Of a stretch of DNA of 64,000 nt, positions 22,729-34,253 are shown piece by piece. Source of the DNA: Alviniconcha marisindica (lineage: Eukaryota > Mollusca > Gastropoda > Provannidae); assembly GCA_018857735.1 (NCBI GenBank), contig JABMCL010000533.1, positions 62,001 to 126,000 of the forward strand, given 5' to 3'. Below the pieces are notes generated by a model, which saw only the letters and a program-made list of their open reading frames with translations, was not told where the DNA came from and searched no databases. The first letter of the stretch is position 1, and each line of letters starts with the position of its first letter. A program made the position numbers and the translations under genes.

Positions 22729-22992
22729 GCCACTTTACAGCTCAGTCACTGCGTATGTTGTTTCAGGATATTTCGCCTGAAAAGATTTTTAACTTTTTGA
22801 AAGAAATTAATATTTTTGGAAAAATCTAAATTTGAGATCCTTTTTAGTTATGTTTGTGTTATTCACCTTTTAAGCATGGTTTTAAAACTGTATATAGACC
22901 CATTTTAAGACATACACATTAAAAAATTAAATATATAATATCAGATGTGTATCGCCCTGATATAACCGTGCCGGTTGACTGGGCGTAAAACA

Positions 22993-22994
<2 letters not shown>
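22729..22994 (+). mobile_element. I-like LINE 3' end
   Basis: Starts GAGCCACTTTACAG (SHFTAQSLRMLFQDISPEKIFNFLK) and ends with the hairpin at 22953-22985. The usual ACTTACTT tail is replaced by (CT)n. Confidence 0.82.
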
Positions 22995-23076
<82 letters not shown>

Positions 23077-23115
23077 AAATAGATCTCTCTCTCTCTCTCT
23101 CTGTGCAAATAGATC
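22995..23115. repeat. (CT)n microsatellite
   Basis: Two long CT runs separated by TGTGCAAATAGAT, which is itself repeated. Confidence 0.95.
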
Positions 23116-23495
23116 TCTCTCATTCCTTTTTATTGAAGGGTGAGGAACCGCCAGTGTGCATCGAATGTGATAAACGTTTAACCATAGAGCATATTGTACT
23201 TGTTCGAATTTTATTGAAATAAGAGAGAGCCACTTTACAGCTCAATCACTCCGTATGTTGTTTCAGGATATTTCGCCTGAGAAGATTTTTTTAAACTTTT
23301 TGAAAGAAATTAATATTTTTGGAAAAATCTAAATTTGAGATCATTTTTAGTTGTGTTTGTGTTATTCACCTTTTAAGCATGGTTTTAAAACTGTATATAG
23401 ACCCATTTTAAGACATACACATTATTAAAAATTAAATATGTAATATCAGACGTGTATCGCCCTGGTTGACTGGGCGTAAAGCACCAACTTACTTT
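23116..23495 (+). mobile_element. I-like LINE 3' end, second adjacent copy
   Basis: Begins CATTCCTTTTTATTGAAGG (HSFLLKGEEPP region) and continues to the 3'UTR. The terminal hairpin is shortened by an internal deletion (CGCCCTGGTTGACTGGGCG at about 23459-23477). Confidence 0.8.
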
Positions 23496-24186
23496 CTCTC
23501 TCTCCCTCTCTCTCTCCTCCCCTCCCCTCTCTCTGCACCCCCTCCTCTCTAAAATAGATATATGTATTCATCTTTCATAGTTATATCACAAATTTGAGTT
23601 AGTTCTTGCACTGTCAGGCCCCACGTAGTCCAGAAAAGGCGCGCATGGAGTGCGACAGCATTTCAAGACATATGAAACAAAGATACTGCCACATATAGGG
23701 CTTGGTATTGATGTAGAGTAAAACAGTACATATCGTGCCATTCTGGTGCCTGCAGATGGCATCATGACATTACCAAAAACAGAACATTTTTTGTTGGTTT
23801 TGTTTTGTTTTGTGTGAATTGTTAGAATGAAGACTTTTGAACAAATTTACAATGGCCGCAAACCGAATTTTGCTATGTAAATGTGTTTTAACTGCGACTT
23901 GTTACAGGGTGAGATAGGCTACGTTTAATGTCTTTAAATAAGTTTGAAAGAATCTGCTGATCAGCATTAATAATAATAATAATAATATTGACTAATTCTT
24001 GCGTCGATGACCATAATCGTGTAGGTAACACTACAGGCTTCGATAATTTGAGCGCAGTAGCAAATGGGCTGCAGCAGGCTACTCAGATGTGTGTGACAAG
24101 ATTTCAAACGAACGTCATTGTTTGTTGTAATTTGTGTTTTTTCACTAATTGTGTGGTCAGTGTTGTCAGTTATCAAGGTGCACTCA

Positions 24187-24443
24187 CGAACACGCACGCG
24201 CACGCGCGCGCACACACACACGCGCACGCACGCACGCACGCACACAAACACACACGCACGCACATACGCACACACACATTTTAGATTAATCATTTTTTCA
24301 CGGCGAACCATTCCAACGTTCCACTGAAATAGTAATTAGACTGATTGGTTAAAATAAATGATGTAAACGGCCTTCTATTCCTCTACATAGTAGGCCTATG
24401 CTATATAATTGTGTATACCACACACACAAAAGAACACACACAC

Positions 24444-24496
<53 letters not shown>

Positions 24497-24614
24497 TGTA
24501 ATGGTTGCGCGCACGCACGTGAGTGTATGTGTGTGTGGTTGCGTGTGTGCGTGCGTGCGCGCTGCGTGCGTGCGTGAGTGCGTGCGTGCGTGCGTGCGTG
24601 TGTGTGTGTGTGTG
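24187..24614. repeat. CA/CG and GT/GC microsatellite cluster
   Basis: (CA/CG)n at 24187-24280, (CA)n at about 24420-24494, then GTGC/GT-rich sequence to 24614. No gene seen. Confidence 0.93.
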
Positions 24615-25139
24615 AATTAACGGAAGGGCGACATATGGCTACAGAAAAACGTCGGGCTTCTCCCGCAAATAGATTCGCACTACGCTCTGGTCAATCTGAA
24701 ATAAATGCTCACGTGCCAGTGCCGAAACGAAACAAAGAAGAAAACAAACCGCTAAATATCATACTTTGGAAATCACGAATAGGAAGTATGTAGCAAATAA
24801 GAATGATAATACCCATCAAGTATCATTTGTGTTTTAAAGAGGAAAAATAAAAAAATAAAAACTCGAAGTCAGTCGTCATACTCTTTTTGATCAAAGTGTT
24901 CAAACGAAAATTGTGGCTAAAGTCCGCTACAATACTGCAAGAACCAATGGGGGCTAGAGATGTCTTTATCCCAACCACCAAACCAAATTATAACATGCTT
25001 TGTGCTGTTTTACATAGCTTCTAGTGCTACTTTGTTACAGCTACTGCAAAGGGATCTGTTGCGGTTGTCACATCGAGGCTTGACATACGACTGTTCGGAC
25101 TGAACTAAAACGAACATCTTGTGGCAGTGAAGTAGCTAA

Positions 25140-25630
25140 GAAAGGCATTTCTTGCTATGACGCCTCAGCTGATTCCTGTATCTGAAACGCACGAGGCACT
25201 TGTTGCAGGGGCAAGGAAGACTGCCGTCATGCATGCGTGCATGGTCTTAAAGACTTACTCTTCTTTTGAAAACTTTCCCGCAGTGACCGCATACGTCTTG
25301 GGCGTTTACCGTGCATGAATACCTCCCTGGCTCAAGGCTTCTCTTGTGTGCAAATACTGTTTTGCACGTCTCACACGTAAAGGGTTTTATCTTCAGATGA
25401 ACACTCTTCGTATGAGAATGGAGATCATCAGACATGGTAAATTTCTTATCACACTGTGAACAAAGGAAACGAGGTCCATCATCCAGTTTGTGATGTTGCT
25501 TCCTGTGGCGGACCAGGTTTCTTTTCTGCACATATGATTTTCCGCATTCTGGGCAGAGATGACGCTCGACAGGCACTTATTTTTGCGGAGTAGAAGTCAT
25601 CAATGGATGGCCAGTTGTTTCCACTTCCAC
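25140..25630 (-). pseudogene. C2H2 zinc-finger protein remnant
   Basis: Reads downward with an acidic leader (SAEVEVETTGHPL), a stop, then fingers CPECGKSY...HRKQH, CSQCDKKF...HTKSVH, a third with lost histidines (CETCKTVFAHKRSLEPG), a fourth CGHCGKVFKRRVSL-stop-DHARMH and a fifth CNKCLVRF...HSKKC, ending at TAG about 25147. Stops at about 25574 and 25245 and the degenerate third finger indicate decay. It is a DNA-binding zinc-finger family by motif; the parent gene is unknown. The in-frame finger sequence beyond the second stop argues against a splice donor there. Confidence 0.75.
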
Positions 25631-25861
25631 CTCGGCAGAATACCCATTACACTCCCCTCAGTCACTGCAGACACCTCCATCTGTAACATGGAATCCTTAG
25701 ACCTCGTAAGTAACCTGTCTGGCATGACTTAAGTTAATTGTCAAAAGGAACGATCTGCACGAAGGTGCTCTGGATCGGAACACGGTACGGCTCAGCATCG
25801 GAACAGCCATGCACTCTGGTTCGGAACACAGAAAAACCGGGCGAGTGTTTTCCTATCCTTC

Positions 25862-26265
25862 TATCGCGACTTCTAAATACTCTTAAACAGTGATAGTCCA
25901 TCAAATCACGCATGAGATATTTAATAACATAGTGACAGTAACGAAAATGCACCAAATGACTGCATTCTCCTGTCGATTTTGAAGAAAGTGCAATTTTGCC
26001 TCTAAAAGGCCGAAATCAGAAATGAAAATGTTGATTGTGAGATGTACAAGAAACCTGATGTCATGAAATCTATACCACAGGATACGGAAAAGATTGCCCG
26101 TTCCAACCATGATGATCTGTTAGATGTGCAATACCGACATTTGACGTAAATCAGTGTAGTTTACGCGGATCGACGTTTTGCTTCTGCCTGCTCCGGCTGG
26201 GCCTCGCTGTAACGGGAGCTCCGGCTGAACATTTCGGAACGCGGTTACACGGTGTGAGAATGTTC
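25862..26265 (-). repeat. unknown repeat R2, copy 2 (inverted)
   Basis: Reverse-complement partner of 22270-22728. No TSD could be defined. The pair could be independent insertions or long terminal inverted repeats. Confidence 0.8.
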
Positions 26266-26731
26266 ATATGTTTCTGTCACTACTGTTTATGTGCCACCAA
26301 GTGCGAATGCGAAAGATGCGGCAAATGCGACCAGCAGCCGTGAAGCATTCAAAATCATTACTGGCTATTTTAATCATTGTTCGCTTTAAATCATCAACCA
26401 TGAGCTATTTTGAACACGTGAAAGGTTCTACACGGAAAGATTGTATACTTGACCAGTGTTACACGATTGTTAAAGATGCCTACGCCTCTTTGTCTCTACC
26501 TCCACTTATACCCAGTGTGATTGTTACTCGCACTGTCAAACGGTGTTCACATCAACTGGTTTGATCTGTTCAGATTCAGATTCAGCTTCTTTATCCACCA
26601 AGTTTAGCAACAATGAAAGTGTCTTGAAAAGCGGTAAGCATTCAAAGATAAGCAAACGACAATACTGACATACATCAGGTAATATTATTAAAGATATACA
26701 CCCATCTCCACCAACAACGACAACACACATC

Positions 26732-26802
<71 letters not shown>
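26732..26802. repeat. (CA)n microsatellite
   Basis: About 35 CA units; its reading frames are low complexity. Confidence 0.95.
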
Positions 26803-26804
<2 letters not shown>

Positions 26805-27032
26805 GCGCACACTCAGCTGTAGATAATGTTAAAATTACACAATCCCATCCCGCTATGTGCCGTCTGCTCTCTGTTTTTAGCCTTAGTCTCTCTGATACGA
26901 CAGGTGACACCCAGAAATACTATGACGCAGTCGATCTTACAAACGTTCCCTAATAATAAATTTTCATGACTTAGATCAGGTAACAGGTGTTGGAGGTTAC
27001 GTCACGTTTGTTTGTTTATTTGTTTGTTGTTG

Positions 27033-27034
27033 TG

Positions 27035-27091
<57 letters not shown>

Positions 27092-27187
27092 TGCGCGCGC
27101 GTGCGTGCGTGCGTGCCTGTGTGTGTGGAATACAATATTATATATTATTAAAAAAATATTATATTATATATTATTTTCGAGGTTTTT

Positions 27188-27249
<62 letters not shown>

Positions 27250-27250
27250 G
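27033..27250. repeat. two (GT)n tracts with AT-rich palindrome between
   Basis: GT tracts at 27035-27090 and 27193-27249. Between them, 27126-27176 is AT-rich and self-complementary (ATAATATAATATATAATA type). Confidence 0.93.
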
Positions 27251-27336
27251 TAGATCTTGTAAAGCGCGATTTGTTCACCCTTGTCGGTGAGATACGGCGC
27301 TATAGAAATGACCGTTATTATTATTGTTATTATTAA
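27251..27336 (+). mobile_element. CR1-like LINE 3' terminus
   Basis: CTTGTAAAGCGCGATTTG then GATACGGCGCTATAGAAATG and ATTATTATTGTTATTATTA form the characteristic CR1-type 3' end with a trinucleotide tail. Only the terminus survives, next to a GT tract. Confidence 0.7.
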
Positions 27337-27524
27337 GTAGCAATGCCATCAAAAATAAATGTTATACAGTTTTATGAACATGTCATTCGGGCTGTGTGGT
27401 TTGCTTTACTGCGTGCTCCTGGGCCTTTTAACTTACATTAATTCAAGTGTGTTCATTGTATTTTGAGCAAAAGTTATGGTGACATATCTGGCCTTTCTTC
27501 TTTTACTAACATTTTAGGAACTTT

Positions 27525-27571
<47 letters not shown>

Positions 27572-27590
27572 TGTGTGTGTGTGTGTGCGA
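27525..27590. repeat. (GT)n microsatellite
   Basis: Two GT blocks joined by a GG. Confidence 0.95.
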
Positions 27591-28039
27591 GCTTTGCCTT
27601 TGAAATTGAGCCCAAATTGTGTGGGTGAGCATGTGTGTGAACATCCTATCTGTCTGCCTACGGCTCACCGAGTGGAAATTTGGCATCGTCTTTCCCTGCT
27701 TATTATCCTGTTTCCTCTTGTTCGACCCCAGTCACACGTGTCGGAAATAATCTGTCCCCAGTAATTGTCACACGTCTCTGTCTTGAGGTAAACGGAGGCC
27801 AGTGCAGAAAGGACATGACAGGCGTAAAGTTGCCCACAAGACCGGTTACCAGACTTTCGGTGTCAAACAGATGGCCCTAGAACAGTAATGAAACATGTTG
27901 ATACAGTGTTTTCACACCGTTGATTTCAGCGTAGAAGTCCTTAATCGCGCCGGCTTTTTCAGTTTTGCACATGCGCATTTGGTAATAAGAAGTCCTTTTA
28001 ACAAACGCGCACCTGTGAAAGAATTCAGTTGCACACCAG

Positions 28040-28088
28040 AGAGAGAGAGAGAGAGAGAGGAGGGGTGGGGGACACACGCTAGAACAAA

Positions 28089-28164
<76 letters not shown>
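28040..28164. repeat. (GA)n and (CT)n tracts
   Basis: A short GA tract at 28040-28059 and a long (CT)n at 28096-28164; together they could form a hairpin. Confidence 0.93.
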
Positions 28165-28168
<4 letters not shown>

Positions 28169-29339
28169 AAAAAAGAAGAAGTTTAAATTCTGAAACGTAT
28201 TTAGAAAGTCTAAAAAGTACACTCATCAGTTATGATATTCCCAAAATGTGGTTGGGTTTCTTGAGCGAAATGCTTGCAGTATAACCAGCATTGTTTTTCT
28301 TCTGGTGTACGTCACGAAACGGACTACCTGTTAATTGCCAACTTAACCACGATACCTACAAAAATGCTACGAAAACGACCGAAATTTCTACCAACTCTAA
28401 CTTGTACAGTGGGTTCATTTGTGAAGGAAGTATGTTGTAAGTAATTGACGAATTAAAAGATAAACAACAGGAATTACTCAGTTCGTTTTTATTAGTAGGT
28501 GATATCAGGATATGTTATGACTCGAGATTTCTGCATCTCGTTGTTTTATAAAGAAAGTCAGATAACCTCCCCGTTGTGCACCTTTTAGCACGTTTAACGC
28601 CGTGGCACGTGACAGTCGCTCGTCTGTCCCCTTTCCGCCCTCTGTGTAATTGACAGTCGAGGCTGCGGGCTTCATCTTAAACCTGGCTATGTGTGCACTG
28701 TTTACTAATCACACTGAAGAAGTTTGAAGTTCTATTTTTGTCAACGCCGTTGGATGATTAATTCCATTAGATGTGGAGAGGATATGCGTGTTTTGTGACG
28801 TCTGCGGAAATGTCTGACGGCTTTGCCTGTATTGGAACTTGGAGACGGGCTGTTTAAGAATGCTCATTCTGTTACGATTTGTTAGAGTTTGTGTCTGAAA
28901 TAATTGCTTTTTAACGCCCATTTAACCGCTTAAGTCGCATTGGGGCGAAATGTGTGTGAAATGCTTATTCTATATTTAAAACGCCAATATCCTGATATCA
29001 CCATTATGTGCCGGTGGACACTGAACAGCTACTCGGTACCGAAACACGTGTCTGACACGTAAGGCAACCAACATAACAGTGGTCCCCACGAGGATAAGAT
29101 TTTTGACAACACCACTACTCTCAGTTTAGCATTGGGGGAGCAAAATTCGGATTCGGCTCCGGGAGGGACTGATGCACCCAATAAGCTCTTTATGGACTGA
29201 GTCGGACTTCCTTCTTCTTCTGCGCCCTCCCCCCCCCCCCCCCTCCTCCCCCGCCAATTTACTGTGTTTAAGCTTGGTGTGTGTGACGAGGGATGGGGAG
29301 AGCATAAGCAAAAACAGAATTTTTGAAGTAGAATGGTAA

Positions 29340-29880
29340 AGATTCAAGATCACTTTATTATCTCATCAGAGAAATTAAAACGTGGCTGAACATTAACCAC
29401 ATCACATTACACAATAACACATATTGTATATTTTAAAACTCAAAGAACAGTTATTGAAAATACAAAAGTTACATAATAAACAAACTAGTAATTGACGTAA
29501 TTTACACACACACACAACACACACACGCACTCACGCGCGCACGCACTGCTCTGACGTTTGAACGGATTTATCTGTTCAGAAATGCTATTGACTGCAGAAC
29601 TGTATTTGATTTAGGTACGCGGAATCGTCTACTAGATGGAAGAAGCTCATAATGCTTAGCAAGGACATGGTTGTTGTCATTTACAATCACCCAAGCCTTC
29701 CGTACCACACGACATTCATACAACTGACTTAATTGTTCTTGTCTTTCACCCACAACCTTGCCACATACATTCACCACTTTATTCAGGACATTTTTGTTTT
29801 TCACACTTAAGCCTCCAGACCAGCATAGGAACGAAAATGTTAAAACTGATTCAATACAACTTCGATAAAAAGTGCGTAAA
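29340..29880 (-). pseudogene. non-LTR LINE C-terminus and 3'UTR (L2/Rex-like)
   Basis: Reads downward: RTFYRSCIESVLTFSFLCW, VKNKNVLNKVVNVCGKVVGE, LSQLYECRVVRKA and YELLPSSRRFRVPK, the C-terminal block common in fish and mollusc non-LTR elements. The tail ends at about 29341 as TTCTCTGATGAGATAATAAAGTGATCTTGAATC on the - strand. Strongly 5'-truncated. Clade assignment is tentative. Confidence 0.72.
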
Positions 29881-29918
29881 TTTTTTATGAATATCGCCTG
29901 GAGTGAGTGCCCATGTGC

Positions 29919-29920
<2 letters not shown>

Positions 29921-29973
<53 letters not shown>

Positions 29974-30010
29974 TGTGTGTGTGTGTGTGTGTGGGTGCGT
30001 GCGCGCGCGC
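29921..30010. repeat. (GT)n microsatellite ending in (CG)n
   Basis: About 35 GT units, then GTGCGTGCGCGCGCGC. Confidence 0.95.
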
Positions 30011-30200
30011 GCCTCTTGTTCTATACGTCGATGTGCGCCAAAGCGCTTAAACTGAATTTTGAAAATCTTTATAGAGAGAAATAACGAAAACGTGCCTACA
30101 AAAGGGAAGAACTAATCTATCCGCACAAGGAGTATGAGAACAGGAATCGAGAAGCGAGAAGATCGACAAGTGCATAGCGCATGGTTATTGAATCAGAGCT

Positions 30201-30201
<1 letters not shown>

Positions 30202-30259
<58 letters not shown>
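30202..30259. repeat. (CT)n microsatellite
   Basis: About 29 CT units; no gene seen from 30010 to 30950. Confidence 0.95.
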
Positions 30260-30263
<4 letters not shown>

Positions 30264-30958
30264 CAAACTTACACTAAACATACAGCATCCGTATAGATAT
30301 GTAAATAGCCCGTTCCATCTAACGCTAGTACTGCAATATTCCGCTTTTAAACTAAAAAGAAGCTGAAATCAAAGGTGACCCAAATGTTCCTTGCTGAGGG
30401 GTCGTCCTCTGACGCATTACTGTAACTGCCAGTATACGTGTACACTCGACAGATTCAGCCTAATACACCCTAATTCGATACATATGACACCGTGGCTAGG
30501 TGCATTTTTTTTTAAATTCGTTCAAATTCGTAACGAAGAAAGCGCCGGTCCAGTGTCTTGAACAATAAAATGTCCGAAGTTCCGTTATAAACCAGAGTCA
30601 AGATACATACGTTACATACTTCTTAAAAAAGAAAGAAAAAAAGCCCGCATTTACAATAACTTCAGAATTGTGTGCATAGTTTGCTCGTAGAGGTCATTTG
30701 GCCACAGTTTTTGCCCTAACAGAGAAGAACAGAACTTTTCCAAACATGTTTCATAAGAATCGATACTTACGATACCATTTGACCACTGTCTGGTTAGACG
30801 GTGGGGGAAGAGGGAGGTTATATACCTATCGCTACACTGTCACCACCAGAATGATTTCTGCATTAAGGTGGGCAGCGATGAGAGCCATTTTAATGTTTCA
30901 GTAGGAAGCAATGGACAAAGTCACAAGACAGTGTCCACAAACCACAACCTTTTTGAAG

Positions 30959-31033
30959 AGAAAGGAGAGCCGAAGCGGTATCGAACCGAGGTCCTTCCGC
31001 TTACCAGCCTTACCGCTAGGCCAAACCAGCTCA
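30959..31033 (-). mobile_element. tRNA-derived SINE head
   Basis: The - strand reads GAGCTGGTTTGGCCTAGCGG then TAAGGC...CTCGGTTCGATACCGC...TCGGCTC. An A-box (TGGCCTAGCGG) and a B-box (GGTTCGATACC) are present, and the ends can pair as an acceptor stem. The anticodon arm is poor, so it is a SINE or pseudo-tRNA, not a working tRNA gene. Confidence 0.7.
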
Positions 31034-31045
31034 CAAGTTTTACAG

Positions 31046-31098
31046 GTGATGATGATGTGGGGCTCTGATGTCGGGTTGACATATTAGGGACAAACTGT
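31046..31098 (-). mobile_element. SINE-like S1, truncated copy
   Basis: GATGATGAT followed by GATGTCGGGTTGACATATTAGGGACAA matches the 3' half of S1 (4846-5023). It ends 23 nt before the splice acceptor of the next exon. Confidence 0.65.
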
Positions 31099-31121
31099 AA
31101 AACTCGTGTTTTCTTTTATAG

Positions 31122-31239
31122 CCGGCCCACATTAAGGCGACCCTGATCGGAAGCAGCGTGACCATCCCTATCACTGACGGCAAGTTTAACCTGGGCACCT
31201 GGCAGGGGCTGTGGCTTTGTGAGCACCGCAACCATGGAG
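31122..31239 (+). CDS. YjbQ/UPF0047-family protein, exon (39 codons + 1 nt)
   Basis: Follows TTCTTTTATAG and precedes GTAAGT. It encodes [39 protein letters not shown] in one open frame. PAHIK, the S-x-TIP-x-T strand, LGTWQG and CEHRN are the family signature. The entry phase (0) fits the 1377-1418 exon and the exit phase (1) fits 32727. No frameshift or stop is present, in contrast to all surrounding transposon sequence, which supports a live gene under selection. Confidence 0.93.
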
Positions 31240-32344
31240 GTAAGTATTCACTCGCGACATTTTCATTCTATTTTTGCCGTTTCTCAAAACTTGAGCTTTG
31301 TGCATTTGAACAAACAAAGTGCATCAGACCAGGGTAGGGTCTGTTTTGTATGTTGTCTGGATCCCATCATCTTCGCGAGCTCAAGCAGCACATCAAAATA
31401 AGTTGCTTGTCCTTTTCCCGCATTTTCATGAAAATACCTGTTTGTTCGGTTCTTTTTGAAAGGCACTTTTCCCAAAATGTGCACATTGTTTTGTTGCATC
31501 TTTTCAAATGGCATTCAAACCTCTCTTTGTCAGTTTTGGTTGATAGTTTTAACACTGGCTTTAACTTTGTTGCCGTTTATTCTTTCCAAAGCACACATCT
31601 TTAAGTACACTGTTCCATGTAAAACATAGTGTTGGATGAAGCATATCGAAAATCTAGTGGCCGTACCAAACGGTAGGACGATATGTTTTTGTGCCGTACA
31701 GCTTGGCCTGGTCATGAAAAATATTCACAAAAAATCGAATAATCAACTTTGGTTGTTTTGAATGAGAAAAAGCCGTTGCTTACGATATGTCGCGAGTTGA
31801 GCCTTGGTATGCAACTTTCAGTTTGCCACAGACTGCAGTCTGCTCAAGACTGTAAGTCTGGAATGTGCCCCACGAAATCTGTTTTGTCCACTGGTCAGCT
31901 TTATTGCATGTTAACTCAAAACTGGGGAAACTCAGCGTTTGATACGTGATCTGCACTACAGGAGACAATTTTCCTTTTGACACCACGAGTGTTTTAACTC
32001 TGAGAAAGCCAAATTCAAAACAAATTGTAGGTTAATATGGGACTCTTGATGCCTTTCACCTGTGGCTTTCTTACGCGCTTCATCGCGTGATTTAGAACAA
32101 TCAGTTCCTATTTTGGTAAAACATAGCCTACTCTCATCGATTGGACAAGCGGCATCACAAACCTGTTAATAGATCTGGCCTGCGACAGGTCAAGGTTGAA
32201 AATCCCGGGCAGACGTATTGCAAGCGTCAGGTGTCATCACTAATACAGCATGCACGTGTTTGGGGCATGAACCGATAGTCCAGAAAACAAAGTTCGAAAA
32301 AAACACGCTTCACACCAGAGCGCTTGTTGTTGTTTCGTGTGTGT

Positions 32345-32526
32345 GTGTGTTTGTTTTTTCCCCACCACCCACATAGTTATTTTGGACACTACCTCTGAAA
32401 CATTTTCTCTTCAAAATTCATTTTTTAATTATCCGATTTTTAGTGGGGTTTTATTTTCGGTTGTGTTTCGTTAATCTGTGTGTGTGTGTGTGTGTCTTTC
32501 TTTTTTCTTTTTTTCTCCCCCCCCCC
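32345..32526. other. intron with short GT and C tracts
   Basis: The intron 31240-32726 holds a (GT)8-type tract at 32480-32495 and a C-run at 32517-32528. No other feature seen. Confidence 0.6.
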
Positions 32527-32726
32527 CTTCCCACCTGTAACAAGCTCTGCAGGTCATTTCTATGGTCATTGCTGTATATTGCGTTTTGAACACCCTTTAA
32601 AAAGAAATCTTTTTAGCTGTGAAGCGGTCTCATATCAGATCATCGCAGCAAACCGTCTTGCTAGGCTGTTTCTTTTGTATTGAAAGAAGAGAAGTGTAAA
32701 AAGTCATTATTTCTTTTTGTTCACAG

Positions 32727-32770
32727 GATCACGAAAAGTCGTCGTGACTGTGCAGGGTGTCAAGAAGTAA
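32727..32770 (+). CDS. YjbQ/UPF0047-family protein, last coding exon
   Basis: Acceptor TTCTTTTTGTTCACAG. With the single G from the previous exon it reads GSRKVVVTVQGVKK-stop (TAA 32768-32770), the expected C-terminal beta strand (R-x-VVVTxQG) of the family, at the expected length. The three exons together encode about 67 C-terminal residues of a protein of about 140. Confidence 0.92.
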
Positions 32771-33005
32771 GCTGTTTTTGCATGGCAGAAGTGTGGTCGA
32801 TGATGCTGAACATCTTGATGTATATTGCTGACCTCGCTGTGCGGGTCCACCGTCACAGACTTAGTATGAAGACTATAATGCGGACCGCCATTGCTATTGA
32901 CTTTCTTCACTTGTCCAGTCTTATTCATGCCCGACATTTCACCCGCAGTTGTCCACGATCAATCAAGCTGACAAGTTCTGCACAATAAATAACTTTGAAG
33001 GTGAT
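32771..33005 (+). terminator. 3'UTR and polyadenylation signal of the YjbQ-family gene
   Basis: AATAAA at 32984-32989 lies 214 nt after the stop codon. The cleavage site is inferred at about 33000-33010. Confidence 0.6.
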
Positions 33006-33161
33006 TACCAGAGGTTTTTGTTGTTGTTTTGTGTTGTTTTTACATCCGCAAGGATCATTTGTGCCGATGCATTTAACATTGTGTATCCACTCTTCCCAGT
33101 AGTATCGAGTACATTTTGTTTTACGTCCACAGAAGCGAGATGGCTTATTAGGGACGGGGAC

Positions 33162-33192
33162 GGGGGGGGAGGGGGGGGGGGGGGGAGGAGGG
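33162..33192. repeat. poly-G tract
   Basis: Interrupted G-run. The preceding TTACGTCCACAGAAGCGAG resembles part of S1 but is too short to assign. Confidence 0.85.
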
Positions 33193-33727
33193 AAAGAGTG
33201 AAGGTTCGACCTCGGATACCGCCCGAAAAAGACCGGAGAGACCGTGGACCGCCGCCAGAACAATGGAAGTGTTAAGGCGGTGTCCCCTCGCCATTGCGAG
33301 CGACTAGTGCACTGAGCTGTTTCAACTGCAAGGACAATGTCCGTTGCACTGCTGTTGAGGAACAACTCGAAGCGAAAGAAGTCCAACTTTCGCAGCCCAG
33401 CTCCACCTCCCTGCTCATGATCTCTTCTGGGATAACCTGAGCGTCCAGCTCCACCTCCCTCCTTTTGATCTCTTAATCTTTTGATCTCGCCTGGAACCCT
33501 GGAACGCTTGTGACGTTTTTATACCCCCTGTAAAGTTAAGCCCGGGTGGGGGGTGGGGGGATTGTATACTGGCATCACCGTACAGTGTCCGTCTGTGTAT
33601 TCGTCCAGAATGCATTTTCTGAATCGCTCAACCTTTTGTAACCAAACTTGATACGGTGATGCATGATGGTGAGCCGGAAAGACATGCGAAAAAAATTGGA
33701 TTGCTTTTTATTACATTTGGCTGAGAC

Positions 33728-34210
33728 AATAATAATAATAGATAATTCTTATCAGGCGCCATTCTCTAACCTGAATTTAAACTCTTTTCGCAATACAAAC
33801 AGATCATGACAACGCCATTTCAATTCAAATAATCAAATAATTCTTTATTGACCATGCATAAAAATGATTTTTTTCTTTGTTTGACACATCGGTTAAAAAA
33901 AAGAAGAAAAAAGAAGAGAAGAGTATATACAGTTCAACAATAAAAACCATAAGTATCACATTCTACTCATAAAAACATCGCCTAGTAAACAATAACTATA
34001 TTTAGACGTGTGTGTGTGTGGTGTGTGTGTGTGTGTGGTGTGTGTGTGTGTGTGTGTGCACGCGCGCGCGCGCGCACACACCACACACACACACACTGTA
34101 TTGTCAATTGTCCTGTATATACATCAACACAAGCACACTCCTCCTCCACCCCCCACTCCCCACTGTCTGCAAACCTACACCCACTAACACGAATCGCGCG
34201 CGCGCGCACG

Positions 34211-34253
<43 letters not shown>

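Larger units (their letters stand above)
1419..31121 (+). other. giant intron (about 29.7 kb) of the YjbQ-family gene
   Basis: The donor is GTAAGT at 1419-1424 and the acceptor is TTCTTTTATAG ending at 31121; both flanking exons are phase 0. The intron is almost wholly transposon and simple-repeat sequence. It includes the nested LINE cluster, satellite, zinc-finger pseudogene and SINE relics listed separately. Intervals not otherwise listed (about 1425-2100, 23500-24150, 24620-25130, 28170-29330) show no recognisable gene. Confidence 0.8.

Noticed and set aside
28912..28955. Another LINE-type terminal hairpin (CGCCCATTT...TTGGGGCG)
   Set aside because: Stem ends resemble the LINE tail but the inner stem and ACTT tail are missing.
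30959..31033. Functional tRNA gene
   Set aside because: A- and B-boxes are present but the anticodon arm does not fold well; treated as a SINE head. The same holds for 38163-38240.
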